DNA of 64,000 nt, from assembly GCF_905220975.1 (NCBI RefSeq), contig NZ_CAJNBK010000004.1:248001-312000 (forward strand). The letters are read 5' to 3'. A program made the position numbers and the translations under genes. Positions within the stretch are counted from its first letter, which is position 1; each line of letters opens with the position of its first letter. The notes beneath the pieces were generated by a model that was given only the letters and a program-made list of their open reading frames with translations, ran no database searches and was not told where the DNA came from. Below are positions 19,321 through 28,346 of this stretch, piece after piece. The stretch comes from Paraburkholderia haematera. GTDB taxonomy: Bacteria > Pseudomonadota > Gammaproteobacteria > Burkholderiales > Burkholderiaceae.

Positions 19321-20850
19321 CTACCACGCTCCGTGTGGATTCTGCGTAGACTTCAGATCCGGCACCACCCTGTCCGCGCGGCTGCCACTGCGGGATGCGC
19401 GCGCCGTGCTCCGGCCTTCAGCCGAGCGATCCCTATGGCGTATTCTTTCCAATGAGCTTTCGGCATTTTTGACGAGGCGGTCGAGTCTTCGCAATGCGTA
19501 TTCGCGGGTTGTTCCCAACAGGGAGTAGTCGTCTTTCTCGCGACCTGGCGTCCTGATGACCAGGCACTTCGATACCAGGCCTGCGATAGCCTCTGTAACG
19601 TCTGCTTTCGAGACCCTGTCGACAGCCGCGACAGTTTGCGCATCGCCAAGGTGAAAGTGCCCGGAAATCGCCGCGAGTCTGTGCAGCACGTCCCTCTCGA
19701 GTTCGCCGAGTAGTTGATAGCTCCAGTCGAGCATGCCTAGTAGCGTCCGCTGACGCGCAGGCGCGGTCCGACGTCCTCCTGTGAGAGTGCGGAACGGGTC
19801 ATCCGCCACTTCACAGGCCAACTGTCGCAAGCCAAACACCCTCGCTCTTGCCGCCGCCAATTCGAGGGCCAGCGGGAGGCCGTCGAGTCGGCGACAGACC
19901 GATGCGATCGTATCGACATTCTCAGGCTCATTCGTAAGGTCGCTCGTCCACGACCCGGCAAATGCCAGAAACGCTTCGACCGACGGGCAAGCCAGGATTT
20001 CTTCGTGAGTTGCATCGAGGCCGGGAACGAGGAGTGGCGCCACCCAAAGTAAAGTCTCGTTGCGACTCCGGAGCGCTTCGCGGCTGGTGGACAGAACCCG
20101 GAGATTTGCGCTTGCCTGAACGAGTCGTTCGGTCAGCCTTGCCGCCTCTTCAAGCACGTGCTCGCAGTTGTCCAGCACCAATAGTATCCGGCGATCGGCG
20201 ACGGCATCGAGCAACTTCGGCAGGAGGAGCTGCTCGTCGAAGGGTTCGATGCCAAACGCTTCCGCAGCGGCGTTCAGCACCTGCTCACGGCGAAGCACGG
20301 GAGCAAGAGACAGGAAACAGACGTCGACACGACCGTTTGCCCTCATTGATCGAGCCGCTTCGATCGCAAGGTGCGTCTTTCCTGCACCGCCGGGTCCGAG
20401 CAGGGTCACGACCGGCGTGTCCTGCAACGCATGGGCAATCTCGCCGATTTCATTTTCCCGGCCGATCAGCGGCGTATAGCAAACAGGGAGTGGCTCAAAC
20501 TCGATCGACGGTGACGTAGGGAGCATCGCGGACTTCTTGCCACGATGAACGATAGCTTCGTCGTCCAGCGGGACCAGGCGGTAACCTCGCCGCGGAACGG
20601 TCTGGATTGCACGGCCGTCGTCGCCGAGTTGTTTTCTGAGCGCGGACAAATGGACGTGGATGTTGCTTTCCTCAACAATGAGGTTCGGCCATGCATGCGA
20701 CATTATTTCGTGCTTGGTGACAATTTTTCCTCGCGCCTGAATCAGCACCTCAAGAATGTCGAATGCACGCGCGCCGATTTGGAGGCGGCGGTTATTCTGA
20801 AAGGCCTCTCGTGTTTCAAGTGAGACGCTAGTGCGGCCGATCTTTTCCAT
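19321..20850 (-). CDS. Winged-helix/ATPase (NB-ARC-like) transcriptional regulator, C-terminally short
   Basis: The 509-residue product begins with an OmpR-type winged helix (about 15-90; RAFDILEVLIQARG, SALRKQLGDDGRAIQTVPRRGYRLV), followed by a STAND-type ATPase with Walker A GPGGAGKTHLA (152-159), Walker B ILLVLDNCEH and the GLPLALELAAARA motif. Family members I know continue with several hundred residues of helical repeats. Here the similarity ends at about residue 458 (TTREYALRRLD), and the last 50 residues are an Arg/Ser-rich tail unlike the family, so the 3' part seems to be lost. The start was set at the ATG at 20850 after AAGGGTG. Whether the short protein still works is unknown. Confidence 0.8.
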   Translation of the reverse strand: MEKIGRTSVSLETREAFQNNRRLQIGARAFDILEVLIQARGKIVTKHEIMSHAWPNLIVEESNIHVHLSALRKQLGDDGRAIQTVPRRGYRLVPLDDEAIVHRGKKSAMLPTSPSIEFEPLPVCYTPLIGRENEIGEIAHALQDTPVVTLLGPGGAGKTHLAIEAARSMRANGRVDVCFLSLAPVLRREQVLNAAAEAFGIEPFDEQLLLPKLLDAVADRRILLVLDNCEHVLEEAARLTERLVQASANLRVLSTSREALRSRNETLLWVAPLLVPGLDATHEEILACPSVEAFLAFAGSWTSDLTNEPENVDTIASVCRRLDGLPLALELAAARARVFGLRQLACEVADDPFRTLTGGRRTAPARQRTLLGMLDWSYQLLGELERDVLHRLAAISGHFHLGDAQTVAAVDRVSKADVTEAIAGLVSKCLVIRTPGREKDDYSLLGTTREYALRRLDRLVKNAESSLERIRHRDRSAEGRSTARASRSGSRADRVVPDLKSTQNPHGAW

Positions 20851-21617
20851 ACTGGCACACCCTTTGCCGGTGAAGTTGTCGCGCGCGCTGGCGGCCCGAA
20901 CCCGTCGTTCCACCGGAGAATGTGTGCCGGGCACGCGTGCATTCGGTCAATGTTGCACCCACTGCAGCAGCCAATCCGCCGGATACCGCTGTTCAAGCGA
21001 CACGGGGGTGAGCCGGTCGAGCCACAATATTCTGAACCGATCAGGCGACCTGATCGAGAAAAGCAACGTGCCGGACGCTCGCTATCGTTGTCCGTTTCTG
21101 GGTTGTACAACAGGAGCTATGGAAACAGCCGCGACAACCCCACGGTATCGCACGCACGGACTTCGCACCAGACCTACAAACAGGTGTCCGTCTTTGCCAC
21201 TCGTATGACCCGGCTATATCCGGGTATCAAAGCGGGAGAGCGCCTGGCGTTTTAGCGTTGGAGTGATTGAGGGACGGACAACACAATGCCCGTTACCGGT
21301 GAACTCCCGCGGGATCGAGGGGGCGAATGCACTGGTCGATTCCTGTACGTTCCCTTGCCGTAGGCAGTCAGCAATGGGTGGTCACAACGAGTGCGTTGAT
21401 CCAGTCGCCGATCGCACGATCAGTTGACCACCGGGAATCCCCATATGGCCACTGGCGACGAGCCTGGCAGAGGCATGACGGCATGCTGGTGGGCGTGATT
21501 TCATGTGCCGTCACCATTCAGTCACGCGCGCATGCTTCCATTCATTACGTTCTCTTACCGGCCACTTCGCACATGCCGATGTCACTGCCTTTCCAGCCCG
21601 CATAGCTGTTTCAGGAG
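20851..21617. other. Long intergenic region, no gene recognised
   Basis: About 770 bases lie between the regulator gene (minus) and the secreted protein gene (plus). Several open frames cross it on the plus strand, but none has a convincing ribosome site or protein sequence. It may be decayed DNA. Confidence 0.4.
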
Positions 21618-21623
21618 ATGAAC

Positions 21624-22712
21624 ATGCCGAGCACTCAACCTGCATCCGCAGTAAGCCGTATTGTCAGTCGCACCACGCTAGCGTTCGCCGCACTTTGTTT
21701 CGCGGCGAGCTTCGCCGACGCGCAAACCTCGACAAAGCCGATCGTCACCCCGGGTTATAGCCTGACCGTGTTCGCGGCGGGTTCCGGCGGGTTGATCAGC
21801 GCACCGGACTCACTGGCCGTGCTTGATGGTCACGTTTGGGTCGGCTATGCGAACACCGGTGCACCGGATGGCTCGAATGGCGCGATGAGCGTGATTGTCG
21901 AATACTCGTTAGACGGCAGTGTCGTGAAGACGTATCAAGTCGCGGGACACAACGATGGCCTGAAGGTCAATCCGTACACGCGTGAGATCTGGGCGATGCA
22001 GAATGAGGATGCGAATCCAAACCTCGTCATCATTAACCCCGCGACCGGTCAGGCCTCCAAGCCGTATTCCTTTGGCAAGACGCTGCACGGCGGCGGTTAC
22101 GACGACATCGTGTTCAAGGACGGCCAGGCCTACTTCAGTGCGTCCAATCCCACCCTTAACAGCAGTGGCAAGAATTTGGGTCCCGCGATTGTCCGCGTTC
22201 TGCACCTTGATGCCAACACCTACACGATCGACGTTACCCCGGTAGTGCGCGGCACATTGGACGCCAGCGACATTCCGTTTGGCACTGTGGCGACCCTCAA
22301 TCTGACCGATCCCGATTCGATGACGCTGACGCCGTCGGGTGATGTACTGCTCGATGATCAGGGAGATGGTCAGCTTGTCCTGTTGCGCTCGTCCAGCGAA
22401 GAACCGCGAGTGCAATACTTGCCACTTCTCGGCAACGTGCAGGTTGACGATACGGTATTCGCCACTGCGCGACGGGGGTACCTGCTGGTGTCCGATACGA
22501 AGGCGAACATCGTGTACAAGATCAGTGCCAATGTCTGGCAACGTGACGCAGCGTTCTCCGCATCGACCGGCGTGGCTGCTACGAATGGCACGCCGGCGGT
22601 GCCGGCTTATGTCGGTCAACTTGATTTGCGTAGCGGAGCACTCCTTCCGTTGGTAACCAATCTGGTCAGCCCGCACGGGATGGCCTTTGTACCGACGGAC
22701 GACCAGCAGTAA
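21624..22712 (+). CDS. Secreted beta-propeller-like protein, function unknown
   Basis: A 362-residue exported protein. The signal peptide ends in FAALCFAASFADAQ. The mature part has repeated strands with motifs such as GHVWVGYANTG, NPYTREIWAMQNED, DPDSMTLTPSGDVLLDDQGDG and RGYLLVSDTKANIVYKI, typical of NHL/SMP-30-like propellers that bind or turn over small ligands. AGGAG lies six bases before the ATG at 21624. An ATG two codons earlier sits too close to it. No catalytic residues are evident. A hairpin follows the gene. Confidence 0.75.
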   Translation: MPSTQPASAVSRIVSRTTLAFAALCFAASFADAQTSTKPIVTPGYSLTVFAAGSGGLISAPDSLAVLDGHVWVGYANTGAPDGSNGAMSVIVEYSLDGSVVKTYQVAGHNDGLKVNPYTREIWAMQNEDANPNLVIINPATGQASKPYSFGKTLHGGGYDDIVFKDGQAYFSASNPTLNSSGKNLGPAIVRVLHLDANTYTIDVTPVVRGTLDASDIPFGTVATLNLTDPDSMTLTPSGDVLLDDQGDGQLVLLRSSSEEPRVQYLPLLGNVQVDDTVFATARRGYLLVSDTKANIVYKISANVWQRDAAFSASTGVAATNGTPAVPAYVGQLDLRSGALLPLVTNLVSPHGMAFVPTDDQQ

Positions 22713-22753
22713 CAACCGCGCGTTGATCGCTGAATGACGCATGACGCATGACG

Positions 22754-22783
22754 CGGTCGCCGTAAGCAATTCCGCGGCGACCG
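22754..22783 (+). terminator. Hairpin after the secreted-protein gene
   Basis: Perfect 9-bp arms CGGTCGCCG (22754-22762) and CGGCGACCG (22775-22783) flank a 12-base loop. There is no T-run, so it could be a Rho-assisted or bidirectional end. It lies between converging genes. Three ATGACGC copies stand just before it. Confidence 0.5.
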
Positions 22784-22812
22784 ACCGGCCGCAGCGCGCG
22801 TGACAGGCGCTT

Positions 22813-23094
22813 TCACGTAACGCGCAAAAGCGATCGAGCCTGCTTGAGCAGCGCGTGCGAGGCGGCAAACTCATTGCGTCCAGCCATGGTGAGCGCGGCA
22901 TGACCCGTGCGCGCGAACAACGTGTCGTCGAATGTTGCGACGGCCTTCAAGCCGGGACCAGGATCGTCGAATCCGCGAAAGAACGCGAGCATCTGGAGCG
23001 CATCGGAGCGCGAGTTCTGGGGGCCGGCCTTGGCTAGAATCTCGGCGGCTGCGGCCAACTGCCGGGTGGCCGCGAGAAATTCGGTGTGTTCCAT
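22813..23094 (-). CDS. Small hypothetical helical protein
   Basis: A 93-residue, probably all-helical soluble protein (MEHTEFLAATRQLAAAAEIL at the start, NEFAASHALLKQARSLLRV at the end). GAGGAGACAGATGTC precedes the ATG at 23094. It starts only 13 bases after the stop of the LysR gene, so both are probably one transcript. I do not recognise the family. Confidence 0.6.
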   Translation of the reverse strand: MEHTEFLAATRQLAAAAEILAKAGPQNSRSDALQMLAFFRGFDDPGPGLKAVATFDDTLFARTGHAALTMAGRNEFAASHALLKQARSLLRVT

Positions 23095-23107
23095 GACATC
23101 TGTCTCC

Positions 23108-23980
23108 TCATGCTTGCGACAACAGCCAAGTTCGGAACGCATCAGCGTTAGGCCGGTTCAGTGCCGCGGGCGGATAGACAAGCCAGTAACTGAAGTCGTT
23201 GGGCAGTGCAATATCGAAAGGCTTTACCAGACGGCCACTACGAAGCTCGTCCTGTGCGAGTGTGAGCCGGCCTAACGCAACGCCCTGGCCATCCACGGCG
23301 GCTTGCAATGCGAGGCTGGCGTCGTTAAACGAAGCGCCTGCATCCATGTCGAGCCCATTCACCCCGGCCTCGTCACACCAGCGCTGCCACCCCTGTCTAG
23401 GGGTGTCGTGCAGCAAGCGGACGTAGCGCAAGTCAGCCGGAACATGAATGGCGGGCGGCCCGTCGAGAAGCTTCGGACTACAGACCGGACTCAAGGTCTC
23501 CCGGGCGATCAGGTCGGCTCTCAAGCCTGTCCATTTCCCGAGTCCTGAGCGAATGGCGAGATCGAAGCGTTCGGTGGCAAACGCCCAGACGTCGGCCGAG
23601 CTATCGAGGCGCACCTCGATTTCCGGATGCAATGCGCGAAACGCTTCAAGACGCGGCACCAGCCACCGCGAAGCGAACGACGGCAGAACGGTAATGCGCA
23701 GCGGCCGCGCGTCAGGCTCCATTAAGCGCACCGTTGCCGTCGCGATGCGATCGAACGCGCTGGCCAGTTCCGGAAGATAGGCTTCGCCCTTTGCGGTGAG
23801 CTTCAGCGCATGTCCTCGACGCTCGAAAAGGCGCGTGCCCAGCCAATCCTCGAGTTGACGGATTTGATGACTGATCGCGGCCTGCGTCACACAAAGTTCA
23901 GCGGCAGCACGGGTGAAGCTCAGGTGCTTCGCCGCGGCCTCAAAGGCACGCAGCGCACCGAGCGGGGGCAGGCGTCGCAT
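23108..23980 (-). CDS. LysR-family regulator (GcvA-like)
   Basis: A 290-residue LysR-type regulator. The winged helix opens RRLPPLGALRAFEAAAKHLSFTRAA in the manner of the GcvA group, with VTQAAISHQIRQLE as the recognition helix, followed by a periplasmic-binding-like effector domain (ITVLPSFASRWLVPRL, VDGQGVALGRL). GcvA-type regulators control amino-acid or antibiotic-resistance genes. It is divergent from the LysE exporter gene (134 bases between starts), the classical arrangement for a regulator and its target, so control of that exporter is likely. Confidence 0.9.
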   Translation of the reverse strand: MRRLPPLGALRAFEAAAKHLSFTRAAAELCVTQAAISHQIRQLEDWLGTRLFERRGHALKLTAKGEAYLPELASAFDRIATATVRLMEPDARPLRITVLPSFASRWLVPRLEAFRALHPEIEVRLDSSADVWAFATERFDLAIRSGLGKWTGLRADLIARETLSPVCSPKLLDGPPAIHVPADLRYVRLLHDTPRQGWQRWCDEAGVNGLDMDAGASFNDASLALQAAVDGQGVALGRLTLAQDELRSGRLVKPFDIALPNDFSYWLVYPPAALNRPNADAFRTWLLSQA

Positions 23981-24114
23981 GAATCGGTCGATTACTTTAA
24001 TTGATCGAGAGCATGAAGATAACCCGTTTGTGACCCGTGAGGAAGTCGCTTCTAATCACACACTCCCGGGGCGGACGCACGGCCCCCGACGGATTGCCGA
24101 CGCGAGGTCTATTC

Positions 24115-24723
24115 ATGATTTCCTGGAACATCTGGATTCTGTTTTTTGGCTACACCGTACCCATGGTCGTGAGCCCCGGTCCCGGCAACACGGTTCTCGC
24201 GACCGCCGGCGGCCGCTTTGGCGTGGCCGGTTCGCTTCCATTCTGGGCCGGCTTCGAGATGGCGAACGTGGCGCTATGTCTTATCTACGGAATGGGCTTG
24301 GGGAAGGCATTGCATGGCCACCCTGAAATCCAGGCGGTGTTCAAGTGGGCGGGCACCGCTTATCTGCTCTATCTTGCCTGGGGATTTTTTCGTTCGTCAG
24401 CCGGATCGGCAAACAGCAGCGAAGAGGGCGGCGTGCGGCTTCGTGCCGGGGACGGGTTTCTATCCGTGATCCTCAATCCCAAGATTCACTCGATGATTCT
24501 GGTGATGTTTTCGCAGTTTCTCGACCCGGCTCACGCGCTCCCGACCCAGGTCGTCCAATTCGCGGTTGCGTTTCTTCTCGTGTGTGTGGCTTGCCACTTT
24601 CCATGGATAGTGGGAGGCCGGGTGATCCTTCGCCGGTTTCGATCGGCACACGCAATGCGGATTCAGGGGCGGGTGTTCGGCCTCTGCATGATCCTCGTGG
24701 CGGCCTATGTCGCGTTCGGATGA
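24115..24723 (+). CDS. LysE/RhtB-family exporter
   Basis: A 202-residue inner-membrane protein with about six helices. The family motif is VVSPGPGNTVLATAGGRFG after the first helix, and a second conserved element is LNPKIHSMILVMFSQF. LysE/RhtB proteins export amino acids or related metabolites with proton antiport. GAGG lies ten bases before the ATG at 24115. It is divergent from a LysR regulator gene that probably controls it. The substrate cannot be read from the sequence. Confidence 0.9.
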   Translation: MISWNIWILFFGYTVPMVVSPGPGNTVLATAGGRFGVAGSLPFWAGFEMANVALCLIYGMGLGKALHGHPEIQAVFKWAGTAYLLYLAWGFFRSSAGSANSSEEGGVRLRAGDGFLSVILNPKIHSMILVMFSQFLDPAHALPTQVVQFAVAFLLVCVACHFPWIVGGRVILRRFRSAHAMRIQGRVFGLCMILVAAYVAFG

Positions 24724-24738
24724 AATCCGGGGGGTGAT

Positions 24739-24752
24739 CCTGTCTAGACAGG
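24739..24752. promoter_or_regulatory. HutC-like operator 1
   Basis: The core TGTCTAGACA (24741-24750) lies inside a perfect 14-bp palindrome CCTGTCTAGACAGG. It belongs to the same pattern (TGTNTANACA) as three further sites before the amino-acid ABC operon. Confidence 0.6.
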
Positions 24753-24767
24753 AAGGTAGAATCTTAT

Positions 24768-24782
24768 ATGTATATACAACAT
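24768..24782 (+). promoter_or_regulatory. HutC-like operator 2
   Basis: TGTATATACA (24769-24778) within ATGTATATACAACAT. This equals the consensus known for HutC, the GntR-family repressor of histidine utilisation. Confidence 0.65.
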
Positions 24783-24914
24783 GGCCTGCTCGTATCGAAA
24801 TTACGGTCATCCAGCGCATCGAAGGTGTTTGTAAACTACCGCAAATTTGAGTCTAAAGCGCTTATCATGCGCGCAAACCCTAGTTGCGGTACTGAAAGTG
24901 GACTCGCTACCATG

Positions 24915-24930
24915 ATGTCTATACAACATC
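24915..24930 (+). promoter_or_regulatory. HutC-like operator 3
   Basis: TGTCTATACA (24916-24925) within ATGTCTATACAACATC. It shares the 3' extension ACAACATC with operators 2 and 4 in whole or part. Confidence 0.62.
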
Positions 24931-24964
24931 GGGTGATGTAGGTGCATACCAAGAAGAAATCGCC

Positions 24965-24980
24965 CTGTATATACAACATC
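24965..24980 (+). promoter_or_regulatory. HutC-like operator 4
   Basis: TGTATATACA (24966-24975) within CTGTATATACAACATC, exactly 50 bases after site 3 and 85 bases before the start codon of the binding-protein gene. Confidence 0.65.
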
Positions 24981-25059
24981 GCTGGGCAGCATCCATGGGG
25001 TTGAGGGCAGTTCGCCTCCGGCACCGTTCAGCGCCTCGAAGACTGTTTCTGGAGAATGT

Positions 25060-25833
25060 ATGAAGAAGTTTGTCCTGTGCGTTGCGCTTGCCGCCATTGC
25101 AACCGGTGCGTATGCAAAAGACTGGTCGACCGTCCGGTTCGGCGTGGATGCCAGCTATGCGCCGTTTGAATCAAAGGCTCCGGACGGCAAGCTTGTCGGC
25201 TTTGACGTCGATCTCGGCAACGAAATCTGCGCGCGTCTGAAGGCCAAATGCGTGTGGGTCGAGAACGACTTCGACGGCATGATCCCGGCGCTGAAGGCGA
25301 AGAAATTCGACGGCGTGCTGTCGTCGATGTCGATGACGCCGCAACGCGCGGAACAGGTTGCCTTCTCGGCGAAACTGTTCAATACGCCGACGCGCCTCGT
25401 CGCCAAGGCGGGCTCGTCATTGCTGCCGACGCCACAAGCGATGGCCGGGAAGACGATCGGTGTCGAGCAGGGCACGATCCAGGAAACCTACGCGAAGACC
25501 TATTGGGAGCCGAAGGGTGCAAAGGTCGTGCCGTACCAGAACCAGGATCAGGTCTATACCGACCTGCTCTCGGGGCGCCTCGACGCTTCGCTGCAAGATG
25601 CGGTGGAAGCTGAAATCGGCTTCCTGAAGACGCCGCGCGGCGTGGGCTTCGCGTTTGCCGGCAAGGATATCGTCGACGAGAAGGTCTTGGGCAACGGTGC
25701 GGGCATCGGCATGCGTAAGGACGACGCCGATCTGAAGGTGAAGGTCGACAAGGCCATCGCCGACATCATCAAGGACGGCACGTACAAGAAGCTCGAGAAG
25801 AAGTACTTCGACTTCGACGTCTATGGCGGCTGA
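25060..25833 (+). CDS. Histidine/basic amino-acid ABC binding protein (HisJ/ArgT-like)
   Basis: A 257-residue periplasmic binding protein with a signal peptide (MKKFVLCVALAAIATGAYA). The mature protein shows the polar amino-acid family elements RFGVDASYAPFESKAPDGKLVGFDVDLGNEI in pieces, FDGMIPALKAKKFDGVLSSMSMTPQRA, and GAGIGMRKDD. The opening and the KAKCVWVENDFDGMIPAL stretch are close to HisJ and ArgT. It captures histidine or lysine/arginine/ornithine for the two permeases and ATPase encoded downstream. GGAGAATGT precedes the ATG. Four HutC-like operators upstream favour histidine as the ligand. Confidence 0.93.
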   Translation: MKKFVLCVALAAIATGAYAKDWSTVRFGVDASYAPFESKAPDGKLVGFDVDLGNEICARLKAKCVWVENDFDGMIPALKAKKFDGVLSSMSMTPQRAEQVAFSAKLFNTPTRLVAKAGSSLLPTPQAMAGKTIGVEQGTIQETYAKTYWEPKGAKVVPYQNQDQVYTDLLSGRLDASLQDAVEAEIGFLKTPRGVGFAFAGKDIVDEKVLGNGAGIGMRKDDADLKVKVDKAIADIIKDGTYKKLEKKYFDFDVYGG

Positions 25834-25846
25834 GCGGTAGCCACGC

Positions 25847-25874
25847 CCTTTTTCCCGTCGGGCTTTTTCGTCGC
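25847..25874 (+). terminator. Weak attenuator-like hairpin after the binding-protein gene
   Basis: GCCC and GGGC flank a short loop followed by TTTTT. The stem is short. Partial termination here would give more binding protein than permease, as is usual in such operons. Confidence 0.35.
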
Positions 25875-26005
25875 GCTCCTTCGTCGATATACACGATCCA
25901 TCCGCTGCGCGGCGGCGCGGCGTCATCTGTTCACGCGCCCAGAATCGGCCGTGTGCAACAGATGCGCCGCGCGATCGAACGCCTCGCCATCAAGGATACG
26001 TAAGC

Positions 26006-26695
26006 ATGTTATTTCACGGGTTTGGCCCGCTACTTCTTGCGGGCATGTGGGAAACGATCAAGCTGGCGATGCTGTCGCTAGGCGCTTCGTTTGTGCTGGG
26101 TCTTGGCGGTGCCGCGGCGAAACTGTCGCCCAATCGCGTACTGTCCCGCGTCGGCACGATTTATACGACGCTGATTCGTGCTGTTCCTGACCTCGTGCTG
26201 ATGCTGCTGCTGTTTTACGGCATTCAGATTCTCCTCAATGATCTGACCGACTGGCTGGGTGTCGATCAGATCGACATCGACCCGTTTGTTGCCGGCGTCA
26301 TCACGCTCGGTTTTATCTACGGGGCCTACTTTACCGAGACATTTCGCGGCGCCTTTCTCGCTGTTCCTCGCGGGCAGCTCGAGGCAGGCTTCGCCTACGG
26401 CATGAGTTCATGGCGAGTATTTAGCCGGATCATGTTCCCGCAAATGATGCGCTTCGCCCTGCCCGGTATCGGCAACAACTGGCAGGTGCTGGTCAAGGCC
26501 ACAGCGCTGGTTTCGATCATCGGCCTTTCCGACGTGGTCAAGGCGTCGCAGGATGCGGGTAAGAGTACGTTGCAGTTCTTCTTTTTCACGTTGACCGCCG
26601 GGGCGATCTATCTGGTGATCACAACCGTGTCGAACCTGGTATTGATCTGGCTGGAAAAGCGTTATTCGATGGGCGTACGGAGGGCAGCGCTGTGA
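26006..26695 (+). CDS. Amino-acid ABC permease (HisQ-like)
   Basis: A 229-residue inner-membrane permease. The family EAA loop is seen as EAGFAYGMSSWRVFSRIMFPQMMRFALPGI, which docks onto the ATPase, and the opening GMWETIKLAMLSLGASFVLGL is typical for HisQ/HisM-type subunits. An AAGGA site precedes the ATG. Its TGA overlaps the GTG of the next permease gene by four bases, so both subunits are translationally coupled and form a heterodimer. Confidence 0.93.
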   Translation: MLFHGFGPLLLAGMWETIKLAMLSLGASFVLGLGGAAAKLSPNRVLSRVGTIYTTLIRAVPDLVLMLLLFYGIQILLNDLTDWLGVDQIDIDPFVAGVITLGFIYGAYFTETFRGAFLAVPRGQLEAGFAYGMSSWRVFSRIMFPQMMRFALPGIGNNWQVLVKATALVSIIGLSDVVKASQDAGKSTLQFFFFTLTAGAIYLVITTVSNLVLIWLEKRYSMGVRRAAL

Positions 26696-27405
26696 TTGAA
26701 CTCGTCAGGCAATACTGGCAAAACTATCTGTACACCGACGGCTATCACTACACCGGTCTTGTCGTTACCTTGTGGCTGCTCGTCGCCTCGATCGGACTGG
26801 GTTTTGGTCTCGCGGTTCCCCTTGCCGTGGCGCGCTCGTCGCGTAACCGTTTCATATCCGGACCGGTCTGGCTCTACACGTATGTTTTTCGCGGCACGCC
26901 GCTCTATGTCCAGTTGCTGATCTGCTATACAGGTCTCTACAGCCTTCAGGTTGTGCACTCGCACGAACTGCTCGACGCCTTCTTCCGGAGTGCGATGAAT
27001 TGCACGTTGCTCGCATTTACGCTGAATGAGTGTGCGTACGCCACGGAGATTTTTGCGGGCGCGATCAAGGCGACCTCTTATGGTGAGATCGAGGCCGGAC
27101 AGGCTTTCGGAATGTCGAAATTCAAGCTCTATACCCGCATTATCCTGCCGTCCGCATTGCGGCGAGCGCTGCCCAACTACAGCAATGAAGTCATTCTGAT
27201 GCTGCATGCAACAACGCTCGCTTTCACCGCCACCGTACCCGACATTCTGAAAGTGACGCGCGACGTCAACTCCGCAACCTACGCTTCCTTCCAGGCATAC
27301 GGCATTGCCGCCGTGCTGTATGCCGCCATCGTTTTTACGCTGGTATGGGCGTTTCGCCGGATGGAAACACGCTTGCTGGCCTTTCTGAAGCCGCAAGGGC
27401 ATTGA
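26692..27405 (+). CDS. Amino-acid ABC permease (HisM-like)
   Basis: A 237-residue permease that starts with GTG inside the end of the HisQ-like gene. It shows [31 protein letters not shown] in pieces near the N-terminus and the EAA loop [33 protein letters not shown]. The sequence [23 protein letters not shown] is very like HisM. It pairs with the HisQ-like subunit and the HisP-like ATPase to import histidine or basic amino acids. Confidence 0.93.
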   Translation: MIELVRQYWQNYLYTDGYHYTGLVVTLWLLVASIGLGFGLAVPLAVARSSRNRFISGPVWLYTYVFRGTPLYVQLLICYTGLYSLQVVHSHELLDAFFRSAMNCTLLAFTLNECAYATEIFAGAIKATSYGEIEAGQAFGMSKFKLYTRIILPSALRRALPNYSNEVILMLHATTLAFTATVPDILKVTRDVNSATYASFQAYGIAAVLYAAIVFTLVWAFRRMETRLLAFLKPQGH

Positions 27406-27442
27406 ACCCGGCTACCCGCAGCCAAGATGGAGTGTATTGAGA

Positions 27443-28210
27443 ATGTATAAGCTGACTGTCGACGACCTGCACAAGAAGTTTGGTGACAACGAGGTTCTGA
27501 AGGGCGTATCGCTCAAGGCCAAGGCCGGTGATGTCATCAGTATCATCGGTTCGAGCGGCTCGGGGAAAAGCACCTTTTTGCGTTGCATAAATTTTCTTGA
27601 GCAGCCTTGTTCCGGGCGGATCACCGTCGACGCGGAAGAGATCCAGACGAAGCGCGACAGAAAAGGCGCATTGCAAGTGAGCGATCGCAAGCAACTGCAG
27701 AAAATGCGCGCCAAGCTATCGATGGTGTTTCAGCACTTCAACTTGTGGGCGCATATGACGGTGCTCGAAAATATCATCGAAGCGCCCGTCAGCGTTCTGG
27801 GGTTGAGCCGGGCGGAAGCGGAGACGCGGGCTCGCAAGTACCTGACCAAGGTCGGGCTCGTGGCCGGCACAGAAAGCAAATATCCGGCTCATCTGTCCGG
27901 CGGTCAGCAACAGCGGGTGGCCATTGCTCGCGCACTGGCGATGGAGCCCGAAGTCATGCTGTTCGACGAACCCACTTCGGCGCTTGATCCGGAACTGGTC
28001 GGCGAAGTGTTGAAAGTCATGCAAGCGCTGGCCGAAGAAGGGCGCACGATGATCGTGGTCACGCACGAAATGGGATTCGCTCGCAACGTATCGAATCACG
28101 TGGTCTTTCTGCACAAGGGCAAAATCGAAGAAGAAGGTAATCCGCAAGACATCCTGGTCAATCCGAAAAGCGAACGGTTAGGGCAGTTTCTTGCTGGCAG
28201 CCTGAAATGA
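27443..28210 (+). CDS. Amino-acid ABC transporter ATPase (HisP-like)
   Basis: A 255-residue cytoplasmic ATPase. Walker A is GSSGSGKST, the Q-loop [12 protein letters not shown], the signature [15 protein letters not shown], and Walker [15 protein letters not shown] with H-loop VVTHEM. The [17 protein letters not shown] stretch is diagnostic for the HisP/ArtP branch. I prefer the ATG at 27443 (GGAG 10 bases upstream) to an in-frame TTG six bases earlier. It is the last gene of the four-gene operon. An inverted-repeat region follows it. Confidence 0.94.
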   Translation: MYKLTVDDLHKKFGDNEVLKGVSLKAKAGDVISIIGSSGSGKSTFLRCINFLEQPCSGRITVDAEEIQTKRDRKGALQVSDRKQLQKMRAKLSMVFQHFNLWAHMTVLENIIEAPVSVLGLSRAEAETRARKYLTKVGLVAGTESKYPAHLSGGQQQRVAIARALAMEPEVMLFDEPTSALDPELVGEVLKVMQALAEEGRTMIVVTHEMGFARNVSNHVVFLHKGKIEEEGNPQDILVNPKSERLGQFLAGSLK

Positions 28211-28260
28211 CACCAGCGTCACGGTCGACGTGCGAAACGCATGCCTGGACCCGCTTTGCA

Positions 28261-28302
28261 GGACGGATCGAGACCGGAACCGACCCCATCGGCGATCCGT
28301 CC
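28261..28302. repeat. Perfect 10-bp inverted repeat after the ABC operon
   Basis: Arms GGACGGATCG (28261-28270) and CGATCCGTCC (28293-28302) enclose 22 bases. There is no T-run. It probably forms a transcript-end structure with the neighbouring hairpin. Confidence 0.55.
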
Positions 28303-28311
28303 GCGGCGCAG

Positions 28312-28340
28312 ATAACGGATACGCTAAGTTATCCTGTTAT
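28312..28340. terminator. Bidirectional terminator-like hairpin
   Basis: ATAACGGATA and TATCCTGTTAT pair with a single bulge around CGCTAAGT, followed by TTTCC. It lies between the ends of two converging genes, the HisP-like ATPase gene and the SGNH lipoprotein gene. Confidence 0.5.
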
Positions 28341-28346
28341 TTCCGC

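Noticed and set aside
20851..21617. A gene in the plus-strand open frames of this gap
   Set aside because: Two overlapping frames are open with similar length, neither has a start signal, and the translations show no fold or recognisable motif.
28261..28302. Inverted repeat as the end of an insertion sequence
   Set aside because: Only 22 bases lie between the arms, and there is no transposase or target duplication. A transcript-end structure is more likely.
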